Source: Siniperca chuatsi (taxonomy: Eukaryota; Chordata; Actinopteri; Centrarchiformes; Sinipercidae). Taken from it: DNA of 64,000 nucleotides. The position numbers were made by a program, and so were the translations under genes. Each line of letters opens with the position of its first letter. Positions within the stretch are counted from its first letter, which is position 1. Positions 20,971 to 33,300 of this stretch are shown here, in pieces. The stretch lies in contig NC_058046.1 of NCBI RefSeq assembly GCF_020085105.1, positions 24,393,675-24,457,674 of the forward strand, in the 5' to 3' direction. A model generated the notes under the pieces. It saw nothing but the letters and a program-made list of their open reading frames with translations. It searched no databases and was not told where the DNA came from.

Positions 20971-22980
20971 TTGTATTATAATAACAATCAGCTGTAAGAA
21001 ACCTGAAATGTTTGCAGACCACATAGAGTAGTACTAGGGCTTTACTGCAGTAGTTGCTTCACAACAGGTGAACATAAACTTTGTGACAGTAAGTAAAGAG
21101 AAGGATGGTTTAAACCAGTCTACTTGTAGTTCACTGTAATAAAGTAGCGGCGCAACTTTTCATTACCTTCTTCTTTTCATTACCTCTTGGCGAGAAGACA
21201 CTGTAAATATGTCGAGCTGCACAGACGGTTTACAGTAACTTATCTTTTAACTGCTCCTTCTAATCTCACTGTAAAGTTTCACAGCATGACTGTGCAGAAA
21301 ACTGAACAGCGACAGCCTGCTACTACTCTAATGTACATGAAAAGATAATCAGTGCAATTTATCATCAAATATTAGCCAGATGAATCCAATAAAATCCTGG
21401 ACTTGTATATATCGCATGAAGATTTAAGTAACTGTGAGCAGCAGATCCTTGACCTCAAAACAATGCTCTCTTTATATCCTTGTTTACATTTTCCATATTT
21501 TAAATCACATAGAACATACTGCTGTAGGATTATGAAAAGCATGAGGAATGACCCCTTTCAAATATCACACTGAGTTAGCCGGTATGTGTTGTTTCTCTTT
21601 TGTTTGTTAGCAACCACAGACACATTGTCCAAACACAATTCACGAAGTCACCTGCATCCAAGACTTAAGTTTATTTTGGCAAAACAAACAGCCGTGTAAC
21701 ACTGTTGATGCTAGTTAGGTTTTAATGCTTAATGTGATTTTACAGGAAATGAGTCAGGAGATGCTGCAGCGTTTTAGTTCATTCCCTGTGTCTGCAGGTC
21801 GTTAATATGTTGAGATTAGTGGAAGAGGGTTTGTCAGATAAATTTGGATAAGCAAAGAGTCAAAATATTTGTAAAGCAAATGGTGAGCCAAAGTACTCTT
21901 CAAAATCACCATATAAGATGATCTCTAGGTTATGTATTTGTGTGCACACTCATGAGTCAGACACAGATGCTGCTTTTGTTTTTTTAGATGAAATGAAACA
22001 ACTTTATTTTCCATCATGGTCAAAATGAGCCATCAGAGCATTTTCTTTCTTATAAAGTCATGACTTTACTCATGCTTGGCTTGTCCCAGCAGGCTCTGTG
22101 TGCTCTGTTTGGGTGACCTATAACTCATCTGTTATGTTCTTCTTTGCTGTGTTTTTGTGGTCCAAACGTCTTGTGTCACCTCTATGTCATACCTTATTTC
22201 TGTCTCATGTGTGTCCCAGCGTGACCTTATTTCCAACATCAAACTGTGTACTGCTGGGAAATCCTCAAAAACAAAAACACAAATGATGGACTCTCCTTTT
22301 TTCTAAATGCCAGGACTCTGACCACACTGCTGCCTACTGTATGTTTATGTTTACCTCACTGGATTGAAGCATTTTATCCCTAATTAACTGGATTCTTTCT
22401 TCAAGGACAGGCAGTATGTGTATGTCAGAACAACATGAGCTCAAGGTATTTTAAAAGAAAAATAAAGTTCTATTCAGGCTTGCTAAAATGGGATGAAAAT
22501 GAATGTGTGTTACCATCGTGGTTGTTTGGTGTTACTTTGTAATATTCAAGATCTTATTCATGCTATCAAGGTAAAGCTTCACCTAGTGTGAAGGCCTTGA
22601 ATCAAGTGATAGACATAGTCATGAGAGAACCAATTTATCAGCATGTTTCCTCAGTCTAACTTTTTCAGGTATCTGCAGGTTGAAAATGTTAAAAAAACAA
22701 AACAATTTTCAGCATCTCTTGGAGCCCCACAGAGTAGCCAGAGAGAAAAATGTTTGAACATTGACCCTTTGTAAAAAGGTGTAATATTAATGTGCATAAA
22801 AGAGATAATCCATCTCCTACTTTGGATCACACTGAAGTGCAATGAGAAGAGGAACTAGGCTCACACATATCAGAAACATTGTGGCAGTTAGTTTGATACA
22901 TTCATCTTCAAAATGCATCAGGCATTTTCTACTACAGATTAGAGTACTTCACAGGCTTCATCTAAATCAGCAAAACTAGA
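20971..22980. other. Intergenic, nothing recognised
   Basis: AT-rich sequence with no supported gene, RNA gene or defined repeat. Confidence 0.4.
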
Positions 22981-22984
22981 ATGA

Positions 22985-23580
22985 AATTGTTTAAACCCAC
23001 ATTAACTCATTTTTTGGCCATTTGGGGGCAATGGAAAGAAGTTGTAAACACAACACTGACATATCATCATCTTTTAAGTTGATACGGTGACCTTGTTTGC
23101 ACAAAGTTGCATTTTACACATCCAGGCAATAGGAAGAAACCTTAACATTCATTTGGAGACGTGTCTATGGCCATCTGATGAATGCAAGTCTCATATTCAC
23201 CCTCCTTTTAGCTCTGTCAACTCCTGAGGGAAATATCTGGCTCATTAGCAGCTAGCTCTACTATATTCACAAGCTAGTGGCTAACTTTGTCTGTCAGCTG
23301 CTTGGAGCTATCGAGTACAGTCGGTTTATCAGAGCTGCTTCGCTGAAAACATCTGTCTGCTTCGTCGAAAAACAAAGCTGATGAGAGCAGTGAGAGTGGA
23401 CCAAAATAATAACGTTGTGGGCCTTAAAACCAAAACAATGAGCTGAAAGACTGTGTAGCTGAGGGGAAGCTGCAGAGTCAGGTGATAATTCTCAGCGGGT
23501 TCGTCGACCCCTTTCGCATAGACACAGTCATTTGATCCATTGTTAGTAAAAAATATTGATTAAAGCAGCTTAAAGATGCA
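22985..23580. repeat. Long dispersed teleost repeat, non-coding
   Basis: Blocks such as GGCTAACTTTGTCTGTCAGC, GATGAGAGCAGTGAGAGTGG, AACAATGAGCTGAAAGA and CAGAGTCAGGTGATAATTCTC are, from memory, a common teleost dispersed repeat of unknown class. Locally GC-richer than its flanks, it has no reading frame of note. Ends were not defined. Confidence 0.5.
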
Positions 23581-23898
23581 GGGGTGATCCAGGCACCCTC
23601 ACATGTCTCCTACATGTCTAAGGCTGGAGGATGTTTGAGCAGAGGTTTTTGGCACCCTGTCTAATGTACAGTATGTGGCCACGTTATTCATCCTAACTCT
23701 TTAAAAGCCATATTTAGTGCAGGACTTAAAGATCTCAGCTAACCAAGTGGAGGCTGTGGCCTTTTCTACATTGTTTGATTAGAGAAGGTAATAGCACATC
23801 CATAACTCAAACAACTCAAAACTGGACTGATCTTTATTAGTGTGTATAACACAACAGGTGTATTCTCTCCCGTGTATTTTTGTCCTTCTCCTTTATAC

Positions 23899-24253
23899 CC
23901 ATGGTTCCCAAACTTTTTGGCTTGCAGCCCCTTAAAATAAAGCAGTGCTACTTGTGAACCCTGGTCACAGGTTTCAGATATCTGTGAGTTATAGTAGCTC
24001 CACCAAAGAGTTTTCAAATTGTGCCATTTTAATAATTGGTCAAAGTTCAAAGAGTTACGAAAGTTAAGAAAGTTACTAACACTGACCAATACTTCACAAA
24101 AAAAGATTAGAGAAAAATCCAAACAAATGAACATTTTGTAGCCAAACTTCTTCTTTATTGTCTTTTCCAATCCCATTAATCATCTTGACGAACACCTCAG
24201 ATTTACCTTGTGACCCACTGGAGGGGTTCTGACCCACAGGTTGGGAACCACTG
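23899..24253. mobile_element. Non-autonomous hAT MITE with 8-bp target duplication
   Basis: Left end CCATGGTTCCCAAACTTTTT and right end GGTTGGGAACCACTG form the inverted repeat (CAGTGGTTCCCAACC type). CTTTATAC is duplicated just outside both ends (23891-23898 and 24254-24261). The 355-bp body holds no transposase. Confidence 0.85.
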
Positions 24254-24261
24254 CTTTATAC

Positions 24262-25790
24262 TATATGATATATTTGTTTATGTGAAAGGTTTTAGGTATC
24301 TGCTAAAGTTTGTGTGAACAAGAATGTACAAGTTTTGACTTATGTTCTGAAAACTCAGTATATTCCTTAAATATATATGAATGCTTAATATGACATTACC
24401 TGATAATATACACTCACAATTATTGTATTCCAAAAATAAAACATTATGAATTTTAACTACTTTGTTCACCCATACAATCAAAATACAAAGCCCTTGGCCA
24501 CTTCTTTTTGGAAATTTAAACACCAACATGTACATCTTTGTTGAATCATCTATTATCAGTTTTAGAATCAGTGCAGCTACATATTTAAAGCCCTACTGCA
24601 ATTAACACAATAATACCAGCCCTTACACATATGTATCTGTACACACATGCACCAGGAATGGCATCATGGCATAATTTCTGCACAGAGCGTAACTTCCTCC
24701 CCACAGCGACTAACCATCAAACCCAATCATTTCTCCCAGTGTCTCATAAGTCCTGTCTGCATTTCCCATGGAGTTGCCCTGCAGCTAAGAACATCCTCCT
24801 GCCTCTGAGACCAGAGCGCAGTCTTGACCACACTTATCTATTTACAGACTTCTCTGCCTCCCACAGTGTTCTCACCAGGACGACACACACAGACAGAGCT
24901 GGTGTGTAGAGAGGAAGTCCTGAAGGCAGGGCTCAACCAAATGACACAGCGCCGTGTGAACGAGACAAACTGTAGAGTATGAAGTTTGAGGCTGTGAAGA
25001 GGCCTGCACTTAACAAACTCCCACTGCAGCATCCCAGAGAGGAAATGAAAGCTGGTGTTAACAGGCAGGGAAGAGGAGTTGTTTTTCTTTTTAGGTTTTG
25101 TATGGCTGGAAGAAAATAACAGAAACAGCATGCAGGGAGAATGCAATAAATTCCAATGTGGTGTTTGATTTGCACTGTCACAAACACTGCAAAATAAGGG
25201 GAAAAGCCTAAATAATCATGATGACGGATGTCAAACACGTAGAAAGTGAATTGGATCAGTGGTCACAAGTAGACCCTCACCAGTGCTGACACTATGGGAT
25301 CTTTGCTTACGATCATGTTTGATAGTCTAAACAAAAACTGTGCAGTTTATGCAATTTTGTCCATCCACATACTTAACATCTGTTTAATAAACAGATGCAT
25401 GAGAAGGAGAAAGACATCCAGAAAGCTTATTAAACTGATGACATTTTAGTTTTTTTTCTGGTGTAATTTTATTTTTGCTGAAAAAGACTATATGGGTGTC
25501 TGGCTGGAGTAACATTTTACTCACAGTACAGTGTTTTCTCAACATCGAAGCTCCTCCATTGGCTGAAGCCTGCTGATTTGGATGCATATTCTCTGTTGGA
25601 ATATCTAAACAAAGAGACTGAAGACATGAAGCTGAACATGTGCAAGACCTCATAAAGACAAGACTTGGGGATCCCTCCACCAGATTATTTTCTCTTCTCA
25701 TAAAAATTTGGAAAAGAGGTATCGCATAAAAGCTGAACCTATAAGTCACTGAATACAGCAAGTAAAATACAACTGTAGCCATGCTTTAAA
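24262..25790. other. Intergenic, nothing recognised
   Basis: No supported gene is seen. Reading frames here are chance-length and lack family motifs. Confidence 0.4.
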
Positions 25791-25794
25791 TTAT

Positions 25795-26350
25795 ATCAAG
25801 GCAAGGCTAATTATAGGACATGTCATGCACAAAGGCAGTTCACAGTGCTTTTCATGAGGTTTAAAAGACAATAAATGAGAAATACAGCATAGGGAATTTA
25901 AAACATAAATTAAAAGGATAAAAATGTACAGAAATAAATACAGGAGAGTGCAGGGTGAAGAAGCTGGTGCTTAAGATTTATTTAAATGGAGCAATGGAGT
26001 TTTTACCTTTCTTTTACAGGGGAGTCAGATTTCAGGCAAGTCCTATATCCTCAGAGTATGTGGGCAATATTAAGTGATGCTGCTTCTTGATGTTTAATTT
26101 GGAACTGTTAACCGACTGCTACCTGATGGTCTGAGGCTGATATCAGGAGATAATCAAGACAATCAAATGTATTTTTAAACCAGACTTATAGACAAACAGG
26201 AATACTTTACCCATTATTCTAAAATACGCCAGAAGCCAGTGCAGAGACCTGAGGAAAGACTAGTGTTTCCATTCTGCCAAAAATAAAAGCATGAACATGT
26301 TTTTCCAAACCTGTCTGTAAATGATACCTCTGATAGAGTCTCAAGTGACT
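25795..26350. repeat. Worn LINE-like or L2-type dispersed repeat
   Basis: Begins with the familiar fish string CACAAAGGCAGTTCACAGTG then GAGGTTTAAAAGACAATAAA. It later contains GCCAGAAGCCAGTGCAGAGA and CCTGTCTGTAAATGATACC, also common in fish repeats. No open frame is seen. Class assignment is a recollection. Confidence 0.4.
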
Positions 26351-26739
26351 CTAAACAGAATTGTGTAACGTCTACATTCATCTATATGGACTTCCTCCAG
26401 CAATTTATCACCATCACCATTTAACATTGCTTACAAGCCACACGATCCTTCAAAACATGCAGTTGGGGCCCAGTGTCATTCACTGTTCCCTGCTGCATTG
26501 TGTTTGCCCTCCCTAAAATCTTCATATGGTCTCAGTGTGACAGTCTTCCCTGAGTTGTCACAGTTCCACAGACCACAATGTAATAAGTGTGGTTTATGTC
26601 TGTAGCTCAGCTCCCTGAGTGAGAAGAGAGGAACGAACAGGAGGAGATACAGCAACCAGGGGGAAGCTTAGGATCGGAAATCTTTTCTGGAGCCTTCAAC
26701 GAAGAAAACAACTATATGATTCCACAACCAATAATCTGA

Positions 26740-27345
26740 GCTGTCAAGTCAAAGTTAAGTCTCAGGCATTCCTAAAGTAATCTCAAGTCAAATCTCAATT
26801 TCTTTATATAGTTGGACAGTTTGGTAAATATGCTGTTTTGCATTCTTACCAAGAGAAGATCGATGCCACTCTCATGGTTGCACGGTAAGTATGACGCTAC
26901 AGCCAGCAGCTGATTAGCTTAGCTTATCTCAAAGACTGGAAACAGGGGGAAACACTTAGCCTGGCTCTGTCCAAAGGCAACGACCACCTCTTAAGCTCCT
27001 TGAACTATTCCTTCAAGGATAAATCCAATCTAAGCCACAAATCCTCATAAGCAAATTGCAAGTGAATTAAAGGCATGTGAATGCTGACCGTTAAAATTAC
27101 AGCTTTTGAACAATTTCTTTAACATAGCTGAAACCAAGTCCTTCCAATGCATAATCTTAATAAATCAATACTACAATCAATCAATAAGTGCAGCTATGCA
27201 GGCTCACCATTTCCACCATTGTTCTGGGATTTTATCAGGTCAAAACTTGATATTTGAAGGTTTTTGCTTTCAAGACTCAAGCGAAGTCAAGTCCGAGTCA
27301 AGTCTGAAGTCTAACTTGAGTCCAAGTGTCAAGTCTACAACTCTG
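26740..27345. repeat. Degenerate (CAAGTCT)n-like repeat split by a MITE
   Basis: CAAGTC-rich sequence occurs at about 26745-26800 and again at 27275-27345. Between them lies a partial foldback MITE (about 26810-27019) plus some unexplained sequence. This suggests one older tandem-like repeat interrupted by a later insertion. Confidence 0.5.
26810..27019 (+). mobile_element. Foldback MITE, single-arm copy
   Basis: Same family as 18060-18611. AAGAGAAGATCGATGCCACTC, CTACAGCCAGCAGCTGATTA, AAGACTGGAAACAGGGGGAA and TGGCTCTGTCCAAAGGCAAC are present in the same order, then a terminal GAACTATTCCTTCAA. Only one arm of the palindrome remains. Confidence 0.7.
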
Positions 27346-27539
27346 CCAATAATCAACACCTGCTGTAAACCAGTCAGTACAATACAGGAACATAGTAACT
27401 CAATTTGTTAATTTCTTAAAAATACTCAGTGTTATGTGAAATGATTAATATTTTTTGTTGTACTAGCATTGTTAATATTTTGATGGGTAAATACATTTAC
27501 TGTTTGTATTGAGTCATTGTATTACAAATCTCACTGTTA

Positions 27540-27650
27540 TATCAGAATCAGAATGCCTTATTGGCCGAGTATGTGTCATAAAGGAATTTGCTTTAAGTTG
27601 CTCTCACTGTTACACACAGAGCAATTTACAGGAAGGTAGAACATACAGCT
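27540..27650. repeat. Dispersed repeat fragment
   Basis: The string CAGAATCAGAATGCCTTATTGGCCGAGTATGTG followed by AAGGAATTTG matches, from memory, a very common fish repeat (shown here only in part: TTATTGGCCGAGTATGTG). Boundaries are unknown. Confidence 0.5.
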
Positions 27651-27720
27651 AAAAACAAGGACAACAAATCTGAACAAAGATAGGTAAACATAAACATAGA
27701 AATGTTATGACAAAATAGGT

Positions 27721-27721
27721 G

Positions 27722-27770
<49 letters not shown>
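27721..27770. repeat. (TA)n microsatellite
   Basis: Nearly pure AT dinucleotide run of about 50 bases. A shorter TA run follows at 27883-27898. Confidence 0.95.
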
Positions 27771-27772
<2 letters not shown>

Positions 27773-27959
27773 CAACAATGGCCAACAACATAAAAAGTCG
27801 ATATACAAGTCAAGTGTTTCTGTATTTGTAAACAAATACAAATAGTGCAAATGAATAAATATTGGGTAATGTAATAGATTACTTTATATATATATATATG
27901 AAGTGGATGTTATGTACAGTACATGCATGTATACATGTCTATATTATATTATTCTCATT

Positions 27960-28142
27960 ATTTTAAATCCTCTTATTTATTTTTATTCTTTTACTCTTTT
28001 ATCTCATTTTTAAATTGTATTTATATTTATATATATATTTATCTCGTTATATTGCTATTTTTAATTGTGTTGTTTTAACTTCTCTTTACAGCACCTTGAA
28101 TCTACCTCTGTGCTTAATAAATAAAACTTCCTTGCCTTGCCT
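27960..28142 (+). mobile_element. LINE 3' tail fragment (L2-like)
   Basis: Ends with CAGCACCTTGAATCTACCTC, then AATAAATAAAACTTCCTTGCC and a CTTGCC repeat. This resembles the 3' end of fish L2-type LINEs (AGCACCTTG...AATAAAACTTG plus a short tandem tail). No coding part is present. Confidence 0.5.
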
Positions 28143-28379
28143 ATATACAGTATATACAGCGTGCAGGATTTATATTTGATAATGATGGATGCTATGTACA
28201 TGTTAAAGTGTATTTTTAAAATGTAAATACATAATGTTCTTATTCTACATATTAATTAATTTTATATTCCAAAATATATTTCAATACCTCTTCCGTAGGG
28301 TAGCTCATAAAGGCTTTTCAAAAGAAAAAATGGATAACTTGTAATTTATTGTAACGTTTCCCAAGACGTTGAATTGCAC

Positions 28380-28764
28380 TGAAAAAACTGAAAAGAAAAC
28401 GCGTGAATAAATCAGTCTCAACGCGTTTATGGGAAGAGAAGTCGCGGAATCCAGGAACTAGTCATCAACTTTCTCATCATCTAATAATATTATATGCAAC
28501 TTCTCTTCTTCTGTCGCTCTGACAAACGGAGTGGGGGAGGGGAAAAGGGGGAGGGAGGAGAGAAAAGAGGAGAAAGGACGACGTCGATGGAAGTGGGATG
28601 GCCTTATGTGAGAGAGAGAGAAGGAAAGAGAATAACGTCCTGAAGAAAGGAGACTCAGTGAATGAGCGTTTGGAAAGCTGGGCTGCCCCGGGAAAAGAAC
28701 CAGCGTTTCAAAAACAAAGAACAGCGTCTTCACTCTGCGCCTGCATATTCACCACACTTCCTGT
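28380..28764 (+). promoter_or_regulatory. Candidate promoter and 5' noncoding exon of lhfpl2
   Basis: A local rise in CpG (ACGCG at about 28398 and 28419, GTCGCGG, ACGACGTCG) and a purine-rich stretch are followed by a good splice donor, TTCCT|GTAAGT (GT at 28763-28764). The next plus-strand acceptor that leads to coding sequence is lhfpl2 at 37534/37535. The assignment to lhfpl2 is inference from strand and position. Confidence 0.3.
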
Positions 28765-28895
28765 AAGTAGATGCAACAGTGCAACAAGGAAACATAATGT
28801 AGCTGTTTTAGGCACTGATTTCATACATCTGCTTTTTGGCTGGCAGATTTGAATCCTGTTGCTGAAAGTGTCAGTAGTTCTTGGATTTACAGCTC

Positions 28896-28920
28896 CACAC
28901 ACACACACACACACACACAC
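28896..28920. repeat. (CA)n microsatellite
   Basis: About 12 CA units. Confidence 0.95.
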
Positions 28921-30248
28921 AATGCAAGGAGGCATGCTTAGGTTCATGTTCCTATAACTGTCAGTTAATAGCCCTTTTGGTGTTTTTTGCTCAGAATCAA
29001 GCTTTTAATTGCATAGCAGTGTTTATTGGCAGCTGTTATTAAGGAGTTGGAGTTTGCATGCTTCATTGATTCTTCATCCATAGAGATAATACTGAAGCAG
29101 CCAGCTGAAGACATTTTGAATGGTGATATTTTAACATTTTTTGGAGGGATGTGGGTTGGACCATATACTCATGACACTGTGTGTTCAGGCACAACATCTG
29201 GTAGTAGTTCACAGCACAGTGCCTATTAGAGAAAACACCTCCACGGGAAGCATAACTACTTATTATAGGGCACTTTTATATTGTTTTTATTTCTTAATCT
29301 GTCTTTTACTCATGTCCACACAGCAGCCCTTGCTCTCCCCTTCTCTTTCCACCACAACCCCATGTCCTTGAAGTGCAGGGAGGAGGTCCATCTTATGCTG
29401 GAGCCACCCATGGAGCTCTCTGCCTGATACACACTGCACTGAGAGGGGAAGTGGTACTACATCATAAACAAAACCAGGAAAATGTTCAGTGTTTATTCTA
29501 GCTGAGTTCAAGGACAAACTATAGTGAAATGATGAGAGGAGAGAATCATCTCTGTCTTTCAGAAAGTGCTTTTCATGAATAATCTACTCTCAAAAACATT
29601 TACAGTGTTTCAAGTCTGTGGTTTTTAATGTTCAACAAATTCCAGGAGTTATTTCATGATGCAGTTATGCTGTAATTGACTTTAGTGTGATTGCCCGAAG
29701 CTGCCTACTTTTGCTAGAATGAGTATGGACAACTCCCAGATGACAAGTGCAAACTTGTTACGTGTCATGGGATGGAGCAATGTGGTTGTGATAGCAAAGG
29801 GAGTGAAAAAACAAGTTGTGCTTCTTAGTGTCTTTATGTCTGTTGATCTATTGATGCTTAAACCAGACAGTTGAGAAACTGGTAGCTCTGCCTCTTCTGT
29901 GATTGATTTCATCCTGTGCGTGTGTGCTTTGAACATCAGCAGAAAGTGGTGAGTCTAGGAAGAAGTTTGGTGATTTATGAGTAGAAGTAAAGCAAAACAT
30001 TTAAAGACTCTAAAAAAACCATACAAATAGTTTTGTATATGTTATCTTGTTAACTACTCATTGCCAGTTCTTTAGATTGTTGTTTAGCATAGGTCTTCCT
30101 ACTCTCTAGGAGGTCACTGCTCTCCTTTGAATTCACCAGTGTGCGAAAATCAACTTGCAAATTATAAACTATCCTTCATGGATGCTCTGTATACATACAG
30201 CTCTCTATACATGTAAAACTTTAGAGGCAGCCACTGCACAGCTGCATC

Positions 30249-30350
30249 CTAAAATTCTTTACACAACAGTTTTCACTGGCAGAGTATTATTTTTTATGAC
30301 CAATAAACTGATCTTCTGATGTAAAATCAGTGAAGTGTCCCTTTAATGCA
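30249..30350. repeat. Dispersed repeat, copy B (shared with 7963-8063)
   Basis: TTTACACAACAGTTTTCACT, GTAAAATCAGTGAAGTGTCC and CTTTAA match the order in copy A. It is non-coding. Confidence 0.5.
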
Positions 30351-33300
30351 AAAAAGTTCCCATTTTTCATAATTTTCTTTCTCATCGCCAGTATTTTACT
30401 TACTCTCATCTTAGATAGGAAAACATCTGTGAATGCACCAAAAACAAGATTTTGTACCCGTTCACAATTGTATTACCACTCTATGGTAACATAACGTTGA
30501 CAAAATGTTTGTTGTGATGGATTACCTATATCACGGGCAAGTTTCTGCAAGTTTTCATATGGTTTTCATATGGTAGCAATTAATGGAAACCAGTAGAAAT
30601 CTAAACTGATCTAAAAACAGGTGTAATATATTAAGTATTATAAAGTATAAGCTGCTATTAGTTATTAGTTAACATGCAAAAAACACCCATGAGGTCCTTC
30701 AAACATGACTGTAAAAGTTAATGTTAATGAAAAGAAAAAAGGAACAGTTTGTGTGTGCATCCATCATGTTTTTAGAAACAAACGAGACAGCTGAAGATGT
30801 AGGTAGAGTGAGGCCATGTCATTCCTGTCTTTGTGTAAGTGAAATGTGGGGGTCACTGAGGGGCTTTCTGCGTCACAAACTGCGGGGCCACTACAGACTC
30901 AGTGTGGGGAGTGAGGGGCAGGGTGTTGCACGGATTGAATAGGTTAGGGGCCACAGCGGCCTGTCTTTGAGCATTCTGGGCCAACGGTGGCATGTCTTTG
31001 AGAGCTGAAGAGTGAGTGAGGGGGCCGGTGTCGGCACGTCTTTGTGCAGCCTTTGTTGAGTTGAGTTGCACCAGATGAAGAGGGCTGATTTTATTCAGGA
31101 TTTTTGGCACATGCACACCAACGAGCTTGGTTGATACTTTTCTCTGGGGAAGTCATGCACTTTGATGCAATTATACCCCGGACGAATGAGCACAGGCCGG
31201 CACCTTTCACAGTTGATGGGTGTGTATTTGTTTTCGTGTTTGTGCATAAATATAGTGGGCTGTATTGTTTCAGCACACTGTTGGAGGGCTTTTCACTGTT
31301 GACTTGCTGTTTACATTTTGGGGCCTCTTATTGTCATCGAAACCTCAGGCCCCCTAGTTGTATTTGAAAGCTAGAACTGCTGGCATTTCTTCACTCTTCA
31401 TACACAGTCAGAGAATAACATTTAATTGCTTTTTACAGCTTGAATTGTTTTATAGTGTTTAATCTCGGTCTGTAAAATAAATCTAAACTAACTCTGGAGC
31501 GCTAAACATGCATTTGATGGCCGCCATCACTCACTGGCTGAATTTATGAGACATAAGTTGTGGTAAATGCCTATCCATGGGAAACATTTTCTCCTCTTGC
31601 AACTCTTTCATTCACTGTTTATGGAGGGCTACAAAAGCAGTGGCTCACATGGTTATGCTTAGCAAAAAAAGAGTTCTCCAATAGAGCAGCTCGGGTTGTT
31701 TCATAATATCTGGAAGGATTGAGAAAGCTTTGTGTGAACCAAAGAAACTGAACTCATCTTTGTGCTTGTTCTCTTTGGTGTTTTGTATGTTTTGCATGAC
31801 TCACTATCTCTCCTCTGTCTGTAGCATGAAGAATGCTGTGAAAGCAGGAGGATGTTTGCCTCCCTAAGGCTGCAGGTTTAGGTGTGACAATCAAAGGGAG
31901 CCATAATATACAACTCATTGGTGTTGTGTGTAAGTTCTCTCATACTTTTTTTTTTTTTGTTCGAAAGGCTTTGTTCTCTCTCCACCTGTGATGGTAGACG
32001 TGGTTTGGGTTTCACATGTTCCCAAATCTGCCTTTCAGACTGCTGTGGGCAAAGAGAGCTTGGTGTTAATCTGTTGTTGCTCAGTAGATAGAAATGAGCT
32101 GTGATGAAAATTTACGAGTCATTGCTGCAGGGCATGGGTGTCTCTATTCCGGCTAATGCTATGGCTTGCCTGCTGATCTTAAGTCATCCACTCTGTCATG
32201 TCAAATCAGAGTCTTAATAAAGTATTGAGAATGATGCCTGTCCTTGAAAATTAATAGGATGTTGATTGGGAAATTGAGAGTTGAGGGTGTAATATTTTCC
32301 CGGTGTGGGTGGTGTATGTTCAGTATTCAAGCTACATTGCTTCATTCTCCTTCACTTCACCTAGAGCTCAGCTGCTTGCATTCTTTTATGAAAGAGGGAT
32401 ATGTTTGGTCCTGCCCAACTTTGACTGGTTTCATACTAGTTTCATAACTCTTGGGTTTTTTTATTGTCCTGATTCTTGGAGATACAGAGGGAAATTAGAC
32501 CCTCATCAGTGGCCTGTGATTTCCCCACTGTCCACATCTTGTTTGAGTAGCTGTGTGGCCCTGAAGATGGCGAACCAGCCTCTTATGTGGTTTTGGTTTG
32601 AGGGCCTTCCTCCTGGCTGGTCCAGATGCATGACCAGACCAGACCAGACGCAGCAGCTTAGGGAACAGATTGCCTTGGTTTGAGGTTTCTGGTTCAGGAT
32701 CTGAGTTAAGAAAAATGAGCTAATGGAGTTCTCCCAGCCCAGATCAACTGGGGGGGTCATCCGATCTGGGTGGGTGATCCACCAGCTGAAATACGCTTCT
32801 CTAAACAGTGACGAGCTCATGCCCATTATAGAGAAACAAAAGCATCTCCATAATCTCTCACAATTTTTAAATTCATGTCCATGAATGGAATTGTTTCTTG
32901 CAAACTCTTAACGGCTGTGTCTAACCTCCCCTTTATAGACCAATCTGGGTCAACTGTGCTTTAGATCTCTCTACCACCCACCTTCAGCACTCATACACTT
33001 TCACCCTCTGTAACAGACTGCAGTAGCCAGCACTCATTACCTCAGCACTTTGGCATGCTACCAGAGCCTTTGCTGATATCTCAGACCAATTACTCTAGAT
33101 TTACTACTCAGCGACCTCCTGTAACTAACAGCCAACTGACTGACCCACATATGCCTCGTATCCACTGCTTTTTCTGGGGCTTTGAAAGGATTCGGCTCAA
33201 ACTGATGTTACGCTTCATTAGTAGAAATTTTATTGAGCATACAGGCTGCTTGGCCAACAGGTTTTCACAGCCAAACTTGAAGTCCACATGGCTGGCTGTT

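Noticed and set aside
23766-24176. 136-codon minus-strand frame
   Set aside because: Most of it lies within the hAT MITE at 23899-24253 and has no transposase motif.
24631-24909. 92-codon plus-strand frame
   Set aside because: No domain, no Kozak or splice support, AT-rich flanks.
32303-32683. 126-codon plus-strand frame in the bhmt-lhfpl2 interval
   Set aside because: Chance-length, no domain, overlapped by other frames. Not supported as an exon of DMGDH, ARSB or anything known to me.
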